Shown one piece after another: positions 23,521-31,256 of a stretch of DNA of 64,000 nucleotides. Under the pieces are notes generated by a model, which was not told the DNA's origin, ran no database searches, and was given only the letters and a program-made list of their open reading frames with translations. The position numbers and the translations under genes are program-made. Position 1 is the first letter of the stretch. Every line of letters begins with the position of its first letter. Source of the stretch: Benzoatithermus sp963720725 (lineage in GTDB: Bacteria; Pseudomonadota; Alphaproteobacteria; Geminicoccales; Geminicoccaceae); assembly GCA_963720725.1 (NCBI GenBank), contig CAVRGN010000001.1, positions 372,001 through 436,000 of the forward strand, given 5' to 3'.

Positions 23521-24814
23521 GACTCCGGGGAGCCAGGGCAGCGGGCGGCGGCCCGCCGGTGGCCCAGTCCAGCAATTCCACGGTGTGGAGGACGGGAATG
23601 GCGGTGCCGGAGCCGATCTGGGTGATGCAGCCGATGTTGCCCGTGGCGATGACCTGCGGCCGTGTGCTCTCCAGATTGGCGACCTTTCGGTCACGCAATT
23701 GCCCCGCGATCTCCGGCTGCAGCAGGTTGTAGGTCCCGGCCGAGCCGCAGCAGAGATGCCCCTCGGGCGGGTCCTTGACCGTGAACCCGGCCTGGGCCAG
23801 CAGCTGCTTGGGCAGGCTCGTGATCTTCTGGCCGTGCTGCATCGAGCAGGCCGAATGGTAGGCGACCACGAGATCGGTGTCGTTCGCGGCCGGCGGCAGG
23901 CCCAGCCCGCCCAGGACTTCGGTGATGTCCTTGGTCAGTTCCGCGATGCGCGCCGCCTTGGCGGCATAGGCCGGGTCCTCGCGCAGCATGAAGCCATAGT
24001 CCTTGACCGTGGTGCCGCAGCCCGACGCATTGATCACCACGGCATCCAGCCCGCCCTGCTCCAGCTCGCGCGTCCAGGCGTCGATGTTGGCCCTGGCGAA
24101 GGCGAGCGCCGACTGTTCCCTGCCCATGTGGTGGGTGAGGGCGCCGCAGCAGCCCATGCCTTTGGGCACCACCACCTCGACACCCAGACGAGTGAGCAGC
24201 CGCACCGTCGCCTCGTTGATCTGCGGCGCCAGCACCTGCTGCGCGCAACCCGTGAGCAACGCCATCCGCGCGCGCTTCGCCCCGTGCGCCGCGAAGGTCT
24301 GCGGGCGGTCGACGGCCGAGGGCGCGGGCAGTGCGCGCGGTGCCAGCGACAGCATGATGCGCAGACGGCTCGGCACCAGCCCGGCGAAGGGGCGGGCGAG
24401 GGCGGCGCCCACCAGCGACAGGCGGAACAGGAAGGGATAGGGAATGGTGCGTTGCAGGACCCACCGCGTCAGCCGGTCCGGCAGCGGGCGGCGGTAGTGC
24501 TCCTCGATATAGGCGCGGCCGTGATCCACCAGATGCATGTAGTGCACGCCCGACGGACAGGTCGTCATGCAGGACAGGCAGGACAGGCAGCGGTCGATGT
24601 GCTTGACGGTCTCCGCCGTGGGCGGCTTGCCGCCCTCCAGCATCTGCTTCATCAGGTAGATGCGACCACGCGGGCTGTCGAGTTCGTCGCCGAGCAGCAC
24701 GTAGGTCGGGCAGGTGGCGGTGCAGAAGCCGCAATGGACGCAGGTGCGCAGAACCTTCTCGCTGACCCGGTTCGCTGGATCCTCCAGCTGTTCCGCGGAG
24801 AAACTCGTCTGCAT
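23516..24814 (-). CDS. glcF: Glycolate oxidase iron-sulfur subunit GlcF
   Basis: A 432-residue protein with two 4Fe-4S motifs, CVHCGFCTATCP (Cys25, 28, 31, 35) and CLSCLSCMTTCP (Cys76, 79, 82, 86). Two CCG domains follow (GMGCCGALTHHMG and HLCCGSAGTYNLLQP). This is the pattern of GlcF, which passes electrons from the flavin subunits of glycolate oxidase towards quinone. The MQTSF start follows GGGAGG; a longer frame up to 24883 has no ribosome site. GlcD and GlcE are not in this window, so it works with subunits encoded elsewhere or in another FAD-linked oxidase. Confidence 0.93.
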   Translation of the reverse strand: MQTSFSAEQLEDPANRVSEKVLRTCVHCGFCTATCPTYVLLGDELDSPRGRIYLMKQMLEGGKPPTAETVKHIDRCLSCLSCMTTCPSGVHYMHLVDHGRAYIEEHYRRPLPDRLTRWVLQRTIPYPFLFRLSLVGAALARPFAGLVPSRLRIMLSLAPRALPAPSAVDRPQTFAAHGAKRARMALLTGCAQQVLAPQINEATVRLLTRLGVEVVVPKGMGCCGALTHHMGREQSALAFARANIDAWTRELEQGGLDAVVINASGCGTTVKDYGFMLREDPAYAAKAARIAELTKDITEVLGGLGLPPAANDTDLVVAYHSACSMQHGQKITSLPKQLLAQAGFTVKDPPEGHLCCGSAGTYNLLQPEIAGQLRDRKVANLESTRPQVIATGNIGCITQIGSGTAIPVLHTVELLDWATGGPPPAALAPRSL

Positions 24815-24982
24815 GCCCACCTCCCGCCATCTTGCCCGCGACATCGATACACCGGGACGAGTGCTTGTGTCGCGGACCGCCATCTGGTCGCGAGGCTGTA
24901 ACAGGCCTATGCCAACCAGGATTCATCAGCGTTGCCTCGTCGGCTCGGCCGACCGGCCGCGGATGTTCAGCGCAGTGAGGGA

Positions 24983-27241
24983 ATGATGCGTGCTCGCGAC
25001 ACCTTGCGCCCGGTAGCCGGCGATCAGCCGAGCAAGCCCGCTCCGGCACCGACCGATCCGTTGAGCGCCTACCTGGTCGATGCCGCTCAGCGCTCCGTGC
25101 TGTTCTGGGACGTGCTGCGCCAGCGCGGCAACCAGTACCTCGAGCACATGGCGATGCAGGCGCCGAACGTGCTCCAGTTCGACTTCGACCTCGTCGTCGA
25201 CGGCCGCACGCTGCCCCGTCCGGTCAATTATGGCCTGGTGCGGATCACTCCGCCGCCCGGCGTAACCGTCGACGACCGCAAGCGGCCCTTCGTCGTGGTC
25301 GATCCCCGGGCCGGTCACGGCCCCGGCATCGGCGGCTTCAAGGCGGAGAGCGAAATCGGCGTGGCGCTGGCGGCTGGCCATCCCTGCTACCTCATCGGCT
25401 TTCTGCCCAATCCCGAGCCGGGCCAGACCATCGAGGACGTGATGAACGCGGAGGCCGCGTTCCTGCGCAAGGTCGGCGAGCTGCACCCCGACTCGGACGG
25501 CAAGCCGGTGGTGATCGGCAACTGCCAGGGCGGCTGGGCCGCCATGATGGTCGCTGCCGCCTATCCCGAGCTGTGCGGCCCGGTCATCGTGGCCGGGGCG
25601 CCATTGGCTTATTGGAACGGCGTGCGCGGCCGCAACCCGATGCGCTACACCGGTGGCCTCAACGGTGGGAGCTGGCTGACTGCGCTTACCGGCGACCTCG
25701 GTGGCGGCACCTTCGACGGCGCCTACCTGGTGCAGAATTTCGAGAACATGAACCCCTCGAACACGCTCTGGACCAAGCAGTACAACCTCTACGCCAACGT
25801 CGACACCGAGGGCCCGCGCTACCTTGGGTTCGAGCGCTATTGGGGCGGCTACGTCCTCCTCAACGCCGAGGAGATGCAGTGGATCGTCGACAACCTGTTC
25901 GTCGGCAACAAGCTGGCCACGGCCGAAATCGTCACCAGCGACGGGCGCCGGCTCGACCTGCGCAGCATCAAGGGGCCGATCATCTGCTTCTGCTCCCGGG
26001 GCGACAACATCACCCCGCCGCAGCAGGCCTTGGGCTGGATCCTCGATCTCTATGAAAGCGTCGCGGACATCCGCGCCAACGGCCAGACCATCGTCTACTG
26101 CGTGCACGACAAGGTCGGCCATCTCGGCATCTTCGTCTCGGGCGGCGTCGCCACGAAGGAGCATGCCGAGTTCGCCAACAACATCGACTTCATCGACTGC
26201 CTGCCACCCGGCCTGTTCGAGGCGGTGCTGACCCCGGTCGATGCCGAGGAGAACCGCGACGGGCTGGTGGTCGGCGACTACAATGTCCGCTTCGAGCATC
26301 GCTCCCTGGACGCCATTCGCGAACTGGGCACCAACGATGTCGACGACGAGCGCAGCTTCGCCGCCGTCAAGCGCCTGTCGGAGATCAATCTCGGGCTCTA
26401 CCGGACCTTCGTGCAGCCCTGGATCCGCACCGCGGTGACCCCGGAGCGCGCGGCGGGGCGGCGGCAGCTCAGCCCGTCGCGGCTGCAGTACGAGCTGGTC
26501 TCGGACCAGAACCCGCTCGTGGCTCCGATAGCCGCGATGGCGGAGGAGGTGCGGCGCAATCGCCAGCCGGCGCCGGCCGACAATCCTTTCCTGGCCTACC
26601 AGGAGATGTGGTCGGAGCAGATCGTGGCGGCGCTGGACGCCTATCGCGACCTGCGCGACGCCGCCGGCGAGGCCGCGTTCTACGGGTTCTACGGCTCGCC
26701 CTTGGTCCAGGCGATGCTGGGCTTGCGCGCCTCGGACGCGCCGCCGCGGGCGCGGCCCGGCCGCGAGCCCGAGGAACTGGCGTTCGTCGCGCAGCATCGG
26801 CAGGCGCTGCTCGCCCGGATGAACGAGGGCGGGCTGCGCGAGGCCTTCATCCGCGCCCTGATCTACATCCGCCTGCCGCAGCTCGCGGCGGACGAACGCA
26901 GCTTCAACATGCTGCAGCGGCTGCGTGACGAGTACGCCAAGGACCTGACGCTGGCCGATTTCAAGGCGAAGTTCCGCGACCAGTTCATGATGGTGCTGTT
27001 GGACCCCGAGCGTGCGGTGGGCGCCTTAGGTGCGCTGCTCGCCGGCCGGGAGGCGGACGCACCCAAGGCCTTCGGGCTGCTGCGCGGCGTGCTCGAGGCG
27101 GGAGGGCCGCTGGTACCCGAATCGGAGCGGCGTCTGGGCCAGGTGGCGCAGATCTTCGGTGCCGGCGACGAGCCGGAGCCCACGAAGCCGGCGGCATCGC
27201 GGCGCCGGCTGAGCGTCGCGGGAGGCAGCGACGCCAGCTGA
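24983..27241 (+). CDS. DUF3141 PhaC-like alpha/beta hydrolase
   Basis: A protein of about 752 residues belonging to DUF3141, related to polyhydroxyalkanoate synthases. The nucleophile elbow GNCQGGWAAMM near residue 180 has Cys in place of Ser, as in PhaC. Other features are an N-terminal helical region (DPLSAYLVDAAQRSVLFWDVLRQRGNQYLEH), FVVVDPRAGHGPGIGGF and a C-terminal Asp/His pair (CSRGDNITPPQQ, VHDKVGHLGIFVSGG). It ends in a long helical tail. GAGGGA lies immediately upstream of paired ATGs at 24983 and 24986, so the exact start is uncertain. Cytosolic; the substrate is unknown, possibly a polymer or CoA thioester. It diverges from glcF. Confidence 0.88.
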   Translation: MMRARDTLRPVAGDQPSKPAPAPTDPLSAYLVDAAQRSVLFWDVLRQRGNQYLEHMAMQAPNVLQFDFDLVVDGRTLPRPVNYGLVRITPPPGVTVDDRKRPFVVVDPRAGHGPGIGGFKAESEIGVALAAGHPCYLIGFLPNPEPGQTIEDVMNAEAAFLRKVGELHPDSDGKPVVIGNCQGGWAAMMVAAAYPELCGPVIVAGAPLAYWNGVRGRNPMRYTGGLNGGSWLTALTGDLGGGTFDGAYLVQNFENMNPSNTLWTKQYNLYANVDTEGPRYLGFERYWGGYVLLNAEEMQWIVDNLFVGNKLATAEIVTSDGRRLDLRSIKGPIICFCSRGDNITPPQQALGWILDLYESVADIRANGQTIVYCVHDKVGHLGIFVSGGVATKEHAEFANNIDFIDCLPPGLFEAVLTPVDAEENRDGLVVGDYNVRFEHRSLDAIRELGTNDVDDERSFAAVKRLSEINLGLYRTFVQPWIRTAVTPERAAGRRQLSPSRLQYELVSDQNPLVAPIAAMAEEVRRNRQPAPADNPFLAYQEMWSEQIVAALDAYRDLRDAAGEAAFYGFYGSPLVQAMLGLRASDAPPRARPGREPEELAFVAQHRQALLARMNEGGLREAFIRALIYIRLPQLAADERSFNMLQRLRDEYAKDLTLADFKAKFRDQFMMVLLDPERAVGALGALLAGREADAPKAFGLLRGVLEAGGPLVPESERRLGQVAQIFGAGDEPEPTKPAASRRRLSVAGGSDAS

Positions 27242-27374
27242 TTCGCTCGCGCCGGCCGGGAACTGGGGCAATCGCGACCACCTGCTGCACGCCTTCCAGC
27301 CCGCGATGGACGCGGCGAACGCCGGCTATCCGTGCCTCCTGGCCGCACCCGGCAGCTACGTGCTGCAGACATGA
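27242..27374 (+). other. Coding-like relic without a start
   Basis: One frame in this stretch reads DSLAPAGNWGNRDHLLHAF and continues to a TGA at 27372 with protein-like composition (AANAGYPCLLAAPGSYV). It has no start codon with a ribosome site and is in a different frame from the DUF3141 gene that precedes it. I do not recognise it. It may be the tail of a decayed gene or chance coding potential in GC-rich DNA. Confidence 0.3.
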
Positions 27375-27430
27375 AGACGCACGCGGGCGCGGCGCACATT
27401 GCCTGCCACAGGCTATGTGGATCCGCGGAA

Positions 27431-27666
27431 ATGACCGAGACGCCGGCCGGCGCCATCCTGGCCGCCCACGACCTGAAGCGCATCGCCGAGGAGAAGGAAA
27501 CGGCAAAGCTGCAGGAGATCCTGGTCCGCCGCCGCAGGGAGGAGGAAGAGGAGCACCGCGCGCGACAGGACTTCATGGAGCGCGAAGTCACGCCCGAAGG
27601 CATCGCTCGCTTCAATTCCCGGGTGCACCCACCGTCCCGCCGGTCGGGCTCTATGTCGGCTGGTAG
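27431..27666 (+). pseudogene. Small charged helical protein, probably frameshifted near its end
   Basis: From ATG 27431 the frame encodes a highly charged helix (AAHDLKRIAEEKETAKLQEI, then RRRREEEEEHRARQDF) and reaches RFNS at about 27619. It then runs on for more than 380 bases through the antisense of the zinc-finger gene. Moving back one base within the CCC of ATTCCCGGG instead gives PGAPTVPPVGLYVGW and a stop at 27666, a natural-looking end for a protein of about 78 residues. I therefore infer a one-base loss. Function unknown; no family recognised. It converges on the zinc-finger gene. Confidence 0.45.
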
Positions 27667-27670
27667 CGCC

Positions 27671-27898
27671 TCAGGCGGCGAACGGGCGGCTGGCCGCGCG
27701 GATGGTCTCGGCCTCGGCGTTGGTGACGTGCACGTAGCGGCGCCCGCAGTATTTGCAGACGACCTCGCCGTCGCCTTCCAAGGTCATGAACTCCATCGGG
27801 TGGCCGAGCGGTCCGCCACCGCCGTCGCAACGCACGTGCATGGCGTCCGTGATCACCACCTCACGATCATCGACCAGCAGGAACTCCTCGATCGCCAT
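27671..27898 (-). CDS. Zinc-finger CHCC domain protein
   Basis: A 75-residue protein of the zf-CHCC family, homologous to the C-terminal domain of the complex I accessory subunit NDUFS6. The zinc ligands are visible: Cys in VRCDGGGGPLGHP, His in the same segment, and the pair CKYCGRRYV. Alphaproteobacterial members are short cytosolic proteins and may help complex I assembly, by analogy with the mitochondrial subunit. ATG 27898 follows GGAG at seven bases; an upstream in-frame ATG at 27973 would add a basic, low-complexity extension. It lies head to head with cysK at 28062. Confidence 0.88.
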   Translation of the reverse strand: MAIEEFLLVDDREVVITDAMHVRCDGGGGPLGHPMEFMTLEGDGEVVCKYCGRRYVHVTNAEAETIRAASRPFAA

Positions 27899-28061
27899 TT
27901 GTCGCTCCACCCGCTCGCCGCCCTCGCTGCCCGCATCCCTGCCACGCGCGCGCCCGGTCCGCAACGCGCGCATCGACCGCCGGGCTCTCCGCTCCTATTC
28001 CTGTAGCTCCCGCGGGGGCTCCAAAGCCGTCGCGGCCAAGCGAACAGGAGGAGCACCGTCC

Positions 28062-29045
28062 ATGACCGATCGCATCGCGCTGGGTAGCCTGCGGCTCGAT
28101 CCGCCCCTGCGGCGTCGGATCTATGACAGCATCGCCGAGACGATCGGCAACACGCCGCTGGTCCGGGTGCCGCGGCTCTGCCGGGACGAGGGGATCGCGG
28201 GCGATCTCCTCCTCAAGCTCGAGTTCTTCAACCCGCTCGCCAGCGTCAAGGACCGGATCGGCGTGGCGATGATCGAGGCGCTGGCCGGTGCGGGCCGCAT
28301 CGGGGCCGACACCGTGCTGGTCGAGCCGACCTCCGGCAATACCGGGATCGGCCTCGCCTTCGTCTGCGCGGCGCGCGGCATCCGGCTGATCCTGACCATG
28401 CCGGAATCGGTTTCGGTCGAACGCCGCAAGATGCTGACCTTCCTCGGGGCGGAGGTGGTGCTGACGCCGCGCGAGCAGGGCATGAAAGGGGCGATCGCCA
28501 AGGCGGACGAGATCCTGGACCAGCATCCGGGCGCCATCTCGCCGAACCAGTTCGGCAACCCGGCCAACCCCGAGATCCACCGCCTGACCACCGCCGAGGA
28601 GATCTGGGCGGATACCGAGGGCGCGGTCGAGGCCGTGGTCGCGGGCGTCGGCACGGGCGGCACCATTACCGGGTGCGGCCAGGTCCTCAAGGCTCGCAAG
28701 CCCGGAGTGCGCATCGTCGCGGTGGAGCCCGAGGCGAGCGCGGTGCTCTCCGGCGGCCCGCCGGGACCGCACCCGATCCAGGGCATCGGAGCCGGGTTCG
28801 TTCCCGACATTCTCGACCGGGAGGTCGTCGACGAGGTGATCCAGGTCGGCAACGACACCGCCTTCGCCCGCGCGCGGCTGCTGGCGCGGCTCGAGGGGAT
28901 CCCCGGGGGGATCTCGTCCGGCGCCATCCTCGACGCGGCGATCACGGTGGCCAAGCGCCCGGAGATGGCGGGCCGGGCCGTGGTCGCGATCCTGCCCTCT
29001 TTCGCCGAGCGCTATCTGTCGACGGCGCTGTTCGACCAATCGTGA
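28062..29045 (+). CDS. cysK: Cysteine synthase (O-acetylserine sulfhydrylase)
   Basis: A 327-residue PLP enzyme that makes cysteine from O-acetylserine and sulfide in the cytosol. The PLP lysine is Lys63 in NPLASVKDRIG. The substrate loop PTSGNTGIGLA, the QFGNPANPEIH segment and the GVGTGGTITGCGQVLK phosphate-binding loop are all present. The N-terminal 20 residues (ALGSLRLDPPLRRRIY) extend beyond CysK of E. coli. AGGAGG precedes ATG 28062. The stop overlaps the GTG of a DedA-family gene, indicating co-translation. CysM or cystathionine beta-synthase are alternatives, but the active-site loops fit CysK best. Confidence 0.92.
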   Translation: MTDRIALGSLRLDPPLRRRIYDSIAETIGNTPLVRVPRLCRDEGIAGDLLLKLEFFNPLASVKDRIGVAMIEALAGAGRIGADTVLVEPTSGNTGIGLAFVCAARGIRLILTMPESVSVERRKMLTFLGAEVVLTPREQGMKGAIAKADEILDQHPGAISPNQFGNPANPEIHRLTTAEEIWADTEGAVEAVVAGVGTGGTITGCGQVLKARKPGVRIVAVEPEASAVLSGGPPGPHPIQGIGAGFVPDILDREVVDEVIQVGNDTAFARARLLARLEGIPGGISSGAILDAAITVAKRPEMAGRAVVAILPSFAERYLSTALFDQS

Positions 29046-29737
29046 GGGTCGCGGCACTTCTCGCGGGCCTCGTCCTGGCGCTGGCCACCGCAACGGCGGC
29101 GGCAGCATCGCCCGAAGGCTGGGCCGAGGGCCGGCTGCATGCGGCGGTGCACGGGATCGAGCCGGTCCTGCGACATTGGGGCTATCCGGCCGTGGCCGGG
29201 ATCGTGGCGCTGGACTATGTCGGCGTGCCGGTGCCCGCCGACACCATCCTGGTGGCGGCGACGATCGCCTCGGTCAGGGGCGATCTGCACCTGCCCGTCG
29301 TCGCGGCGATCGCGGTCGGCGCCATGATCCTGGGCAGCCAACTCGGCTTCGGGCTCGGCCGCTGGGGCGGTAGAGCGCTGCTCGGGCGCCTGCCGATCCC
29401 GCCCGCCCGCATGGCGGCGGTCGAGGCCCGCTATGCGCGCTGGGGGACCGGACTCGTGCTCGTCGCCCCCTTCCTTGACGGGGTGCGTCAGCTCAACGCC
29501 TTCACCGCCGGCATGCTGGGCATGAGCTGGTGGCGGTTCAGCGCGGCGAACGTGGTGGCGGCGCTCGCCTGGGCGGCGGTCTGGATCGGCGGCACGCTGC
29601 TGATCGAGGAGCATGTCGCCGGAGTCCTGCCGGCGCTGCGCAGCGCCAAGCCGTGGCTTTTCCTCGCCGCCTGTCTGGGGCTGGTCGCGCTGGTCTGGTG
29701 GCTGCGCCGGGAACCAGCCGGCCAAGCGCCTCGTTGA
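29042..29737 (+). CDS. DedA family membrane protein
   Basis: A 231-residue integral membrane protein of the DedA/VTT (SNARE-associated) family, which includes lipid flippases of the inner membrane. The GTG start overlaps the cysK stop (GTGA). A hydrophobic N-terminus precedes the family core: VALDYVGVPVPADTILVAA with its proline pair and acidic residues. GSQLGFGLGRWGGRALL and FLDGVRQLNAFTAGMLGMSWWRF follow, the latter corresponding to the conserved FxRxxR-like region with a Gly-rich helix. The last helix is followed by a short basic tail. A link to cysteine synthesis is not obvious. Confidence 0.88.
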   Translation: MRVAALLAGLVLALATATAAAASPEGWAEGRLHAAVHGIEPVLRHWGYPAVAGIVALDYVGVPVPADTILVAATIASVRGDLHLPVVAAIAVGAMILGSQLGFGLGRWGGRALLGRLPIPPARMAAVEARYARWGTGLVLVAPFLDGVRQLNAFTAGMLGMSWWRFSAANVVAALAWAAVWIGGTLLIEEHVAGVLPALRSAKPWLFLAACLGLVALVWWLRREPAGQAPR

Positions 29738-29804
29738 TGCCGCACATCTGACAGCGACCGGCACCCTCTGCGGCTCGCCGGTGCGGCGAACTCCGGGAGG
29801 CAGC

Positions 29805-30120
29805 ATGGCTGGCTTGGCAGGGGTCGTGGCAACCCTCGTTGCCACCTTGGGCAGCACGACCATCACGCCGGCCGACGCGGTCGGGGTCCAGGCGTGCGCC
29901 GCTTATCCACAGTTGCGCGACATGCTGGTCGCCAGGTTCGGCGAAGAGCCCGCCTCGTCCGGACGGACCGCCGACGGGACGGTGGTCCAGCTGTTCGCCT
30001 CGGACAGCGCCGATACCTGGACCATGGTCAACGTCGAGCCCGGCGGGCGGGCCTGCGTGGTCGCGGTCGGGCGGGACTGGCGGGCGCTGCTCGAGTTCGA
30101 TCCGCGGTCAGCCGGTGTGA
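29805..30120 (+). CDS. Small exported protein, 3' end probably altered
   Basis: Starts at ATG 29805 after GGGAGG, with a signal-like N-terminus (MAGLAGVVATLVATLGSTTITPADA) and a mature part containing CAAYPQLRDMLVARFGEEP and TWTMVNVEPGGRACVV. The literal frame does not stop: it reads through into the next gene, which has its own ribosome site and signal peptide. In the +1 frame a stop lies at 30118-30120 after RGQPV. Restoring two bases to the CGCGG near 30102-30107 would join DPR to GQPV and end the protein there at about 105 residues. Unrecognised family. Confidence 0.5.
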
Positions 30121-30143
30121 GCCTTTTTTCAGGGAGTTATCCG

Positions 30144-30545
30144 ATGCACGCGAACCGCTACCTGCTGGCCGGCCATCTCGGCTTGGCCTGTCTACTCGCC
30201 GCCAGCGCGGTGCAGGCCCAGACTGCGGGGCAGCAGCCTCAAGCGGGGACCGAGATGCCGAGCACGCAGCATCAGCAGGACGTGCTCAAGCCCGTGCCCG
30301 ACATGCAGGGTAGCGGCGGTGGCACCGGCCAGGCGCAAGGGAACGAGGCTGCGTCGCCGACCGCGGGTGCAGCCGCAGCCGCAGCACCAGAAGGGCCTTG
30401 TGGCGTGGCGATGCCGGCGACGAAGCATCAAGAGGAAACGATGCGCACCGCTCAGGACTGTCCGGACCAGGGTGGCATCGGCACGACCACCGGTCCTACG
30501 GGCGAAGTGCGCACCCAGGAGGGCGGGCAGACGACGCAGCCCTGA
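30144..30545 (+). CDS. Small secreted Gln/Pro/Ala-rich protein
   Basis: A 133-residue protein of unknown function. ATG 30144 follows GGGAG at seven bases. The signal peptide is clear (MHANRYLLAGHLGLACLLAASAVQAQ). The mature part is low-complexity, rich in Gln, Gly, Thr and Ala, with two similar short segments: MPSTQHQQDVLKPVPD and MPATKHQEETMRTAQD. This suggests an internal duplication. One cysteine lies before each end of the second copy. Likely periplasmic and disordered. It ends 25 bases before the tRNA gene, which is on the opposite strand. Confidence 0.7.
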   Translation: MHANRYLLAGHLGLACLLAASAVQAQTAGQQPQAGTEMPSTQHQQDVLKPVPDMQGSGGGTGQAQGNEAASPTAGAAAAAAPEGPCGVAMPATKHQEETMRTAQDCPDQGGIGTTTGPTGEVRTQEGGQTTQP

Positions 30546-30570
30546 CTTGGCATGACGGTGACGGGCAGGG

Positions 30571-30645
30571 TGGTGGGCGCTGCAAGGTTTGAACTTGCGA
30601 CCCCCGCCGTGTGAAGACGGTGCTCTACCGCTGAGCTAAGCGCCC
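30571..30645 (-). tRNA. tRNA-Val (anticodon CAC)
   Basis: The minus strand folds into a cloverleaf. A 7-bp acceptor (GGGCGCT with AGCGCCC) is followed by a D arm AGCTC-AGCGGTA-GAGC and an anticodon stem CCGTC/GGCGG. The loop TTCACAC exposes CAC, which reads GUG valine codons. The T arm is GCAAG-TTCAAAC-CTTGC, with GTTC-type identity, and the 3' CCA is encoded. No neighbouring tRNA is visible. Confidence 0.95.
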
Positions 30646-30693
30646 GGAGCGCCCGCAATTAGGCGCGGCCCGGGTGCCTGTCAAGCGGCGGGC

Positions 30694-31140
30694 TCAGCGG
30701 AACACGGCCCGGCAGATGTCGGCACGGGCCACCGTGCCCACCAGCTTGCCGCCCTCGACCACCGGGAGGCGGCGGATCTGCTTGGCCGACATCAGCGCCG
30801 CTGCCTTGTGCACCGGATCGGTGGGCGCCAGGGTGATCGGATCACGGATCACGTAAGGATCGATCGGATTGCCGGCGATCTCGTGCGCCTTCTCCTCGAT
30901 CAGATCGTAATTGCCCTTGAGGGTCTCGCCGCCCGACATGGTGTCGCTGAGGCTGGGCAGGGCCGCACGCATCAGGTCGCCCTCGGACAGGGTGCCCAGG
31001 AAGGTGTTGGCCTCGTCCACCACCGCGAGGTCGGCGGCGCTCGAAATGGCCGACACCTCGGCCGCCTGCCGCAGGGAGGCGCCGATCAGGATGCGCGTGA
31101 CGTTGATGTTCATGATCTCTCGGACGATCAAGGCAGTCAC
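30694..31140 (-). CDS. CBS domain protein
   Basis: A 148-residue protein made of two CBS motifs forming one Bateman module, which usually binds adenine nucleotides. The first motif covers residues 8-60 (IMNINVTRILIGASLRQAAEV, then DLAVVDEANTFLGTLSEGDLM). The second covers 95-145 (VIRDPITLAPTDPVHKAAALMSAKQIRRLPVVEGGKLVGTVARADI, split across the usual strand-helix pattern). No catalytic domain is attached, so it is a free-standing regulatory protein. The start is GTG 31140 after GGGACGGA. It is downstream of zapE on the same strand with a 116-base gap. Confidence 0.9.
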   Translation of the reverse strand: MTALIVREIMNINVTRILIGASLRQAAEVSAISSAADLAVVDEANTFLGTLSEGDLMRAALPSLSDTMSGGETLKGNYDLIEEKAHEIAGNPIDPYVIRDPITLAPTDPVHKAAALMSAKQIRRLPVVEGGKLVGTVARADICRAVFR

Positions 31141-31256
31141 TCCGTCCCTTTGAGCTCCAGCATCGCTTGGCCGCGAGCGATCCGTCGCACCTGATTAGCA
31201 GGGAATCAAGCGTTCGGGTATGGTCCCTGCACCCGCAGCGAGGGCCGCGCGCCCTC

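Noticed and set aside
30118..30132. T-run after the small secreted gene as an intrinsic terminator.
   Set aside because: CTTTTTTC is present, but the preceding bases form no convincing stem, and the next gene's ribosome site follows directly.
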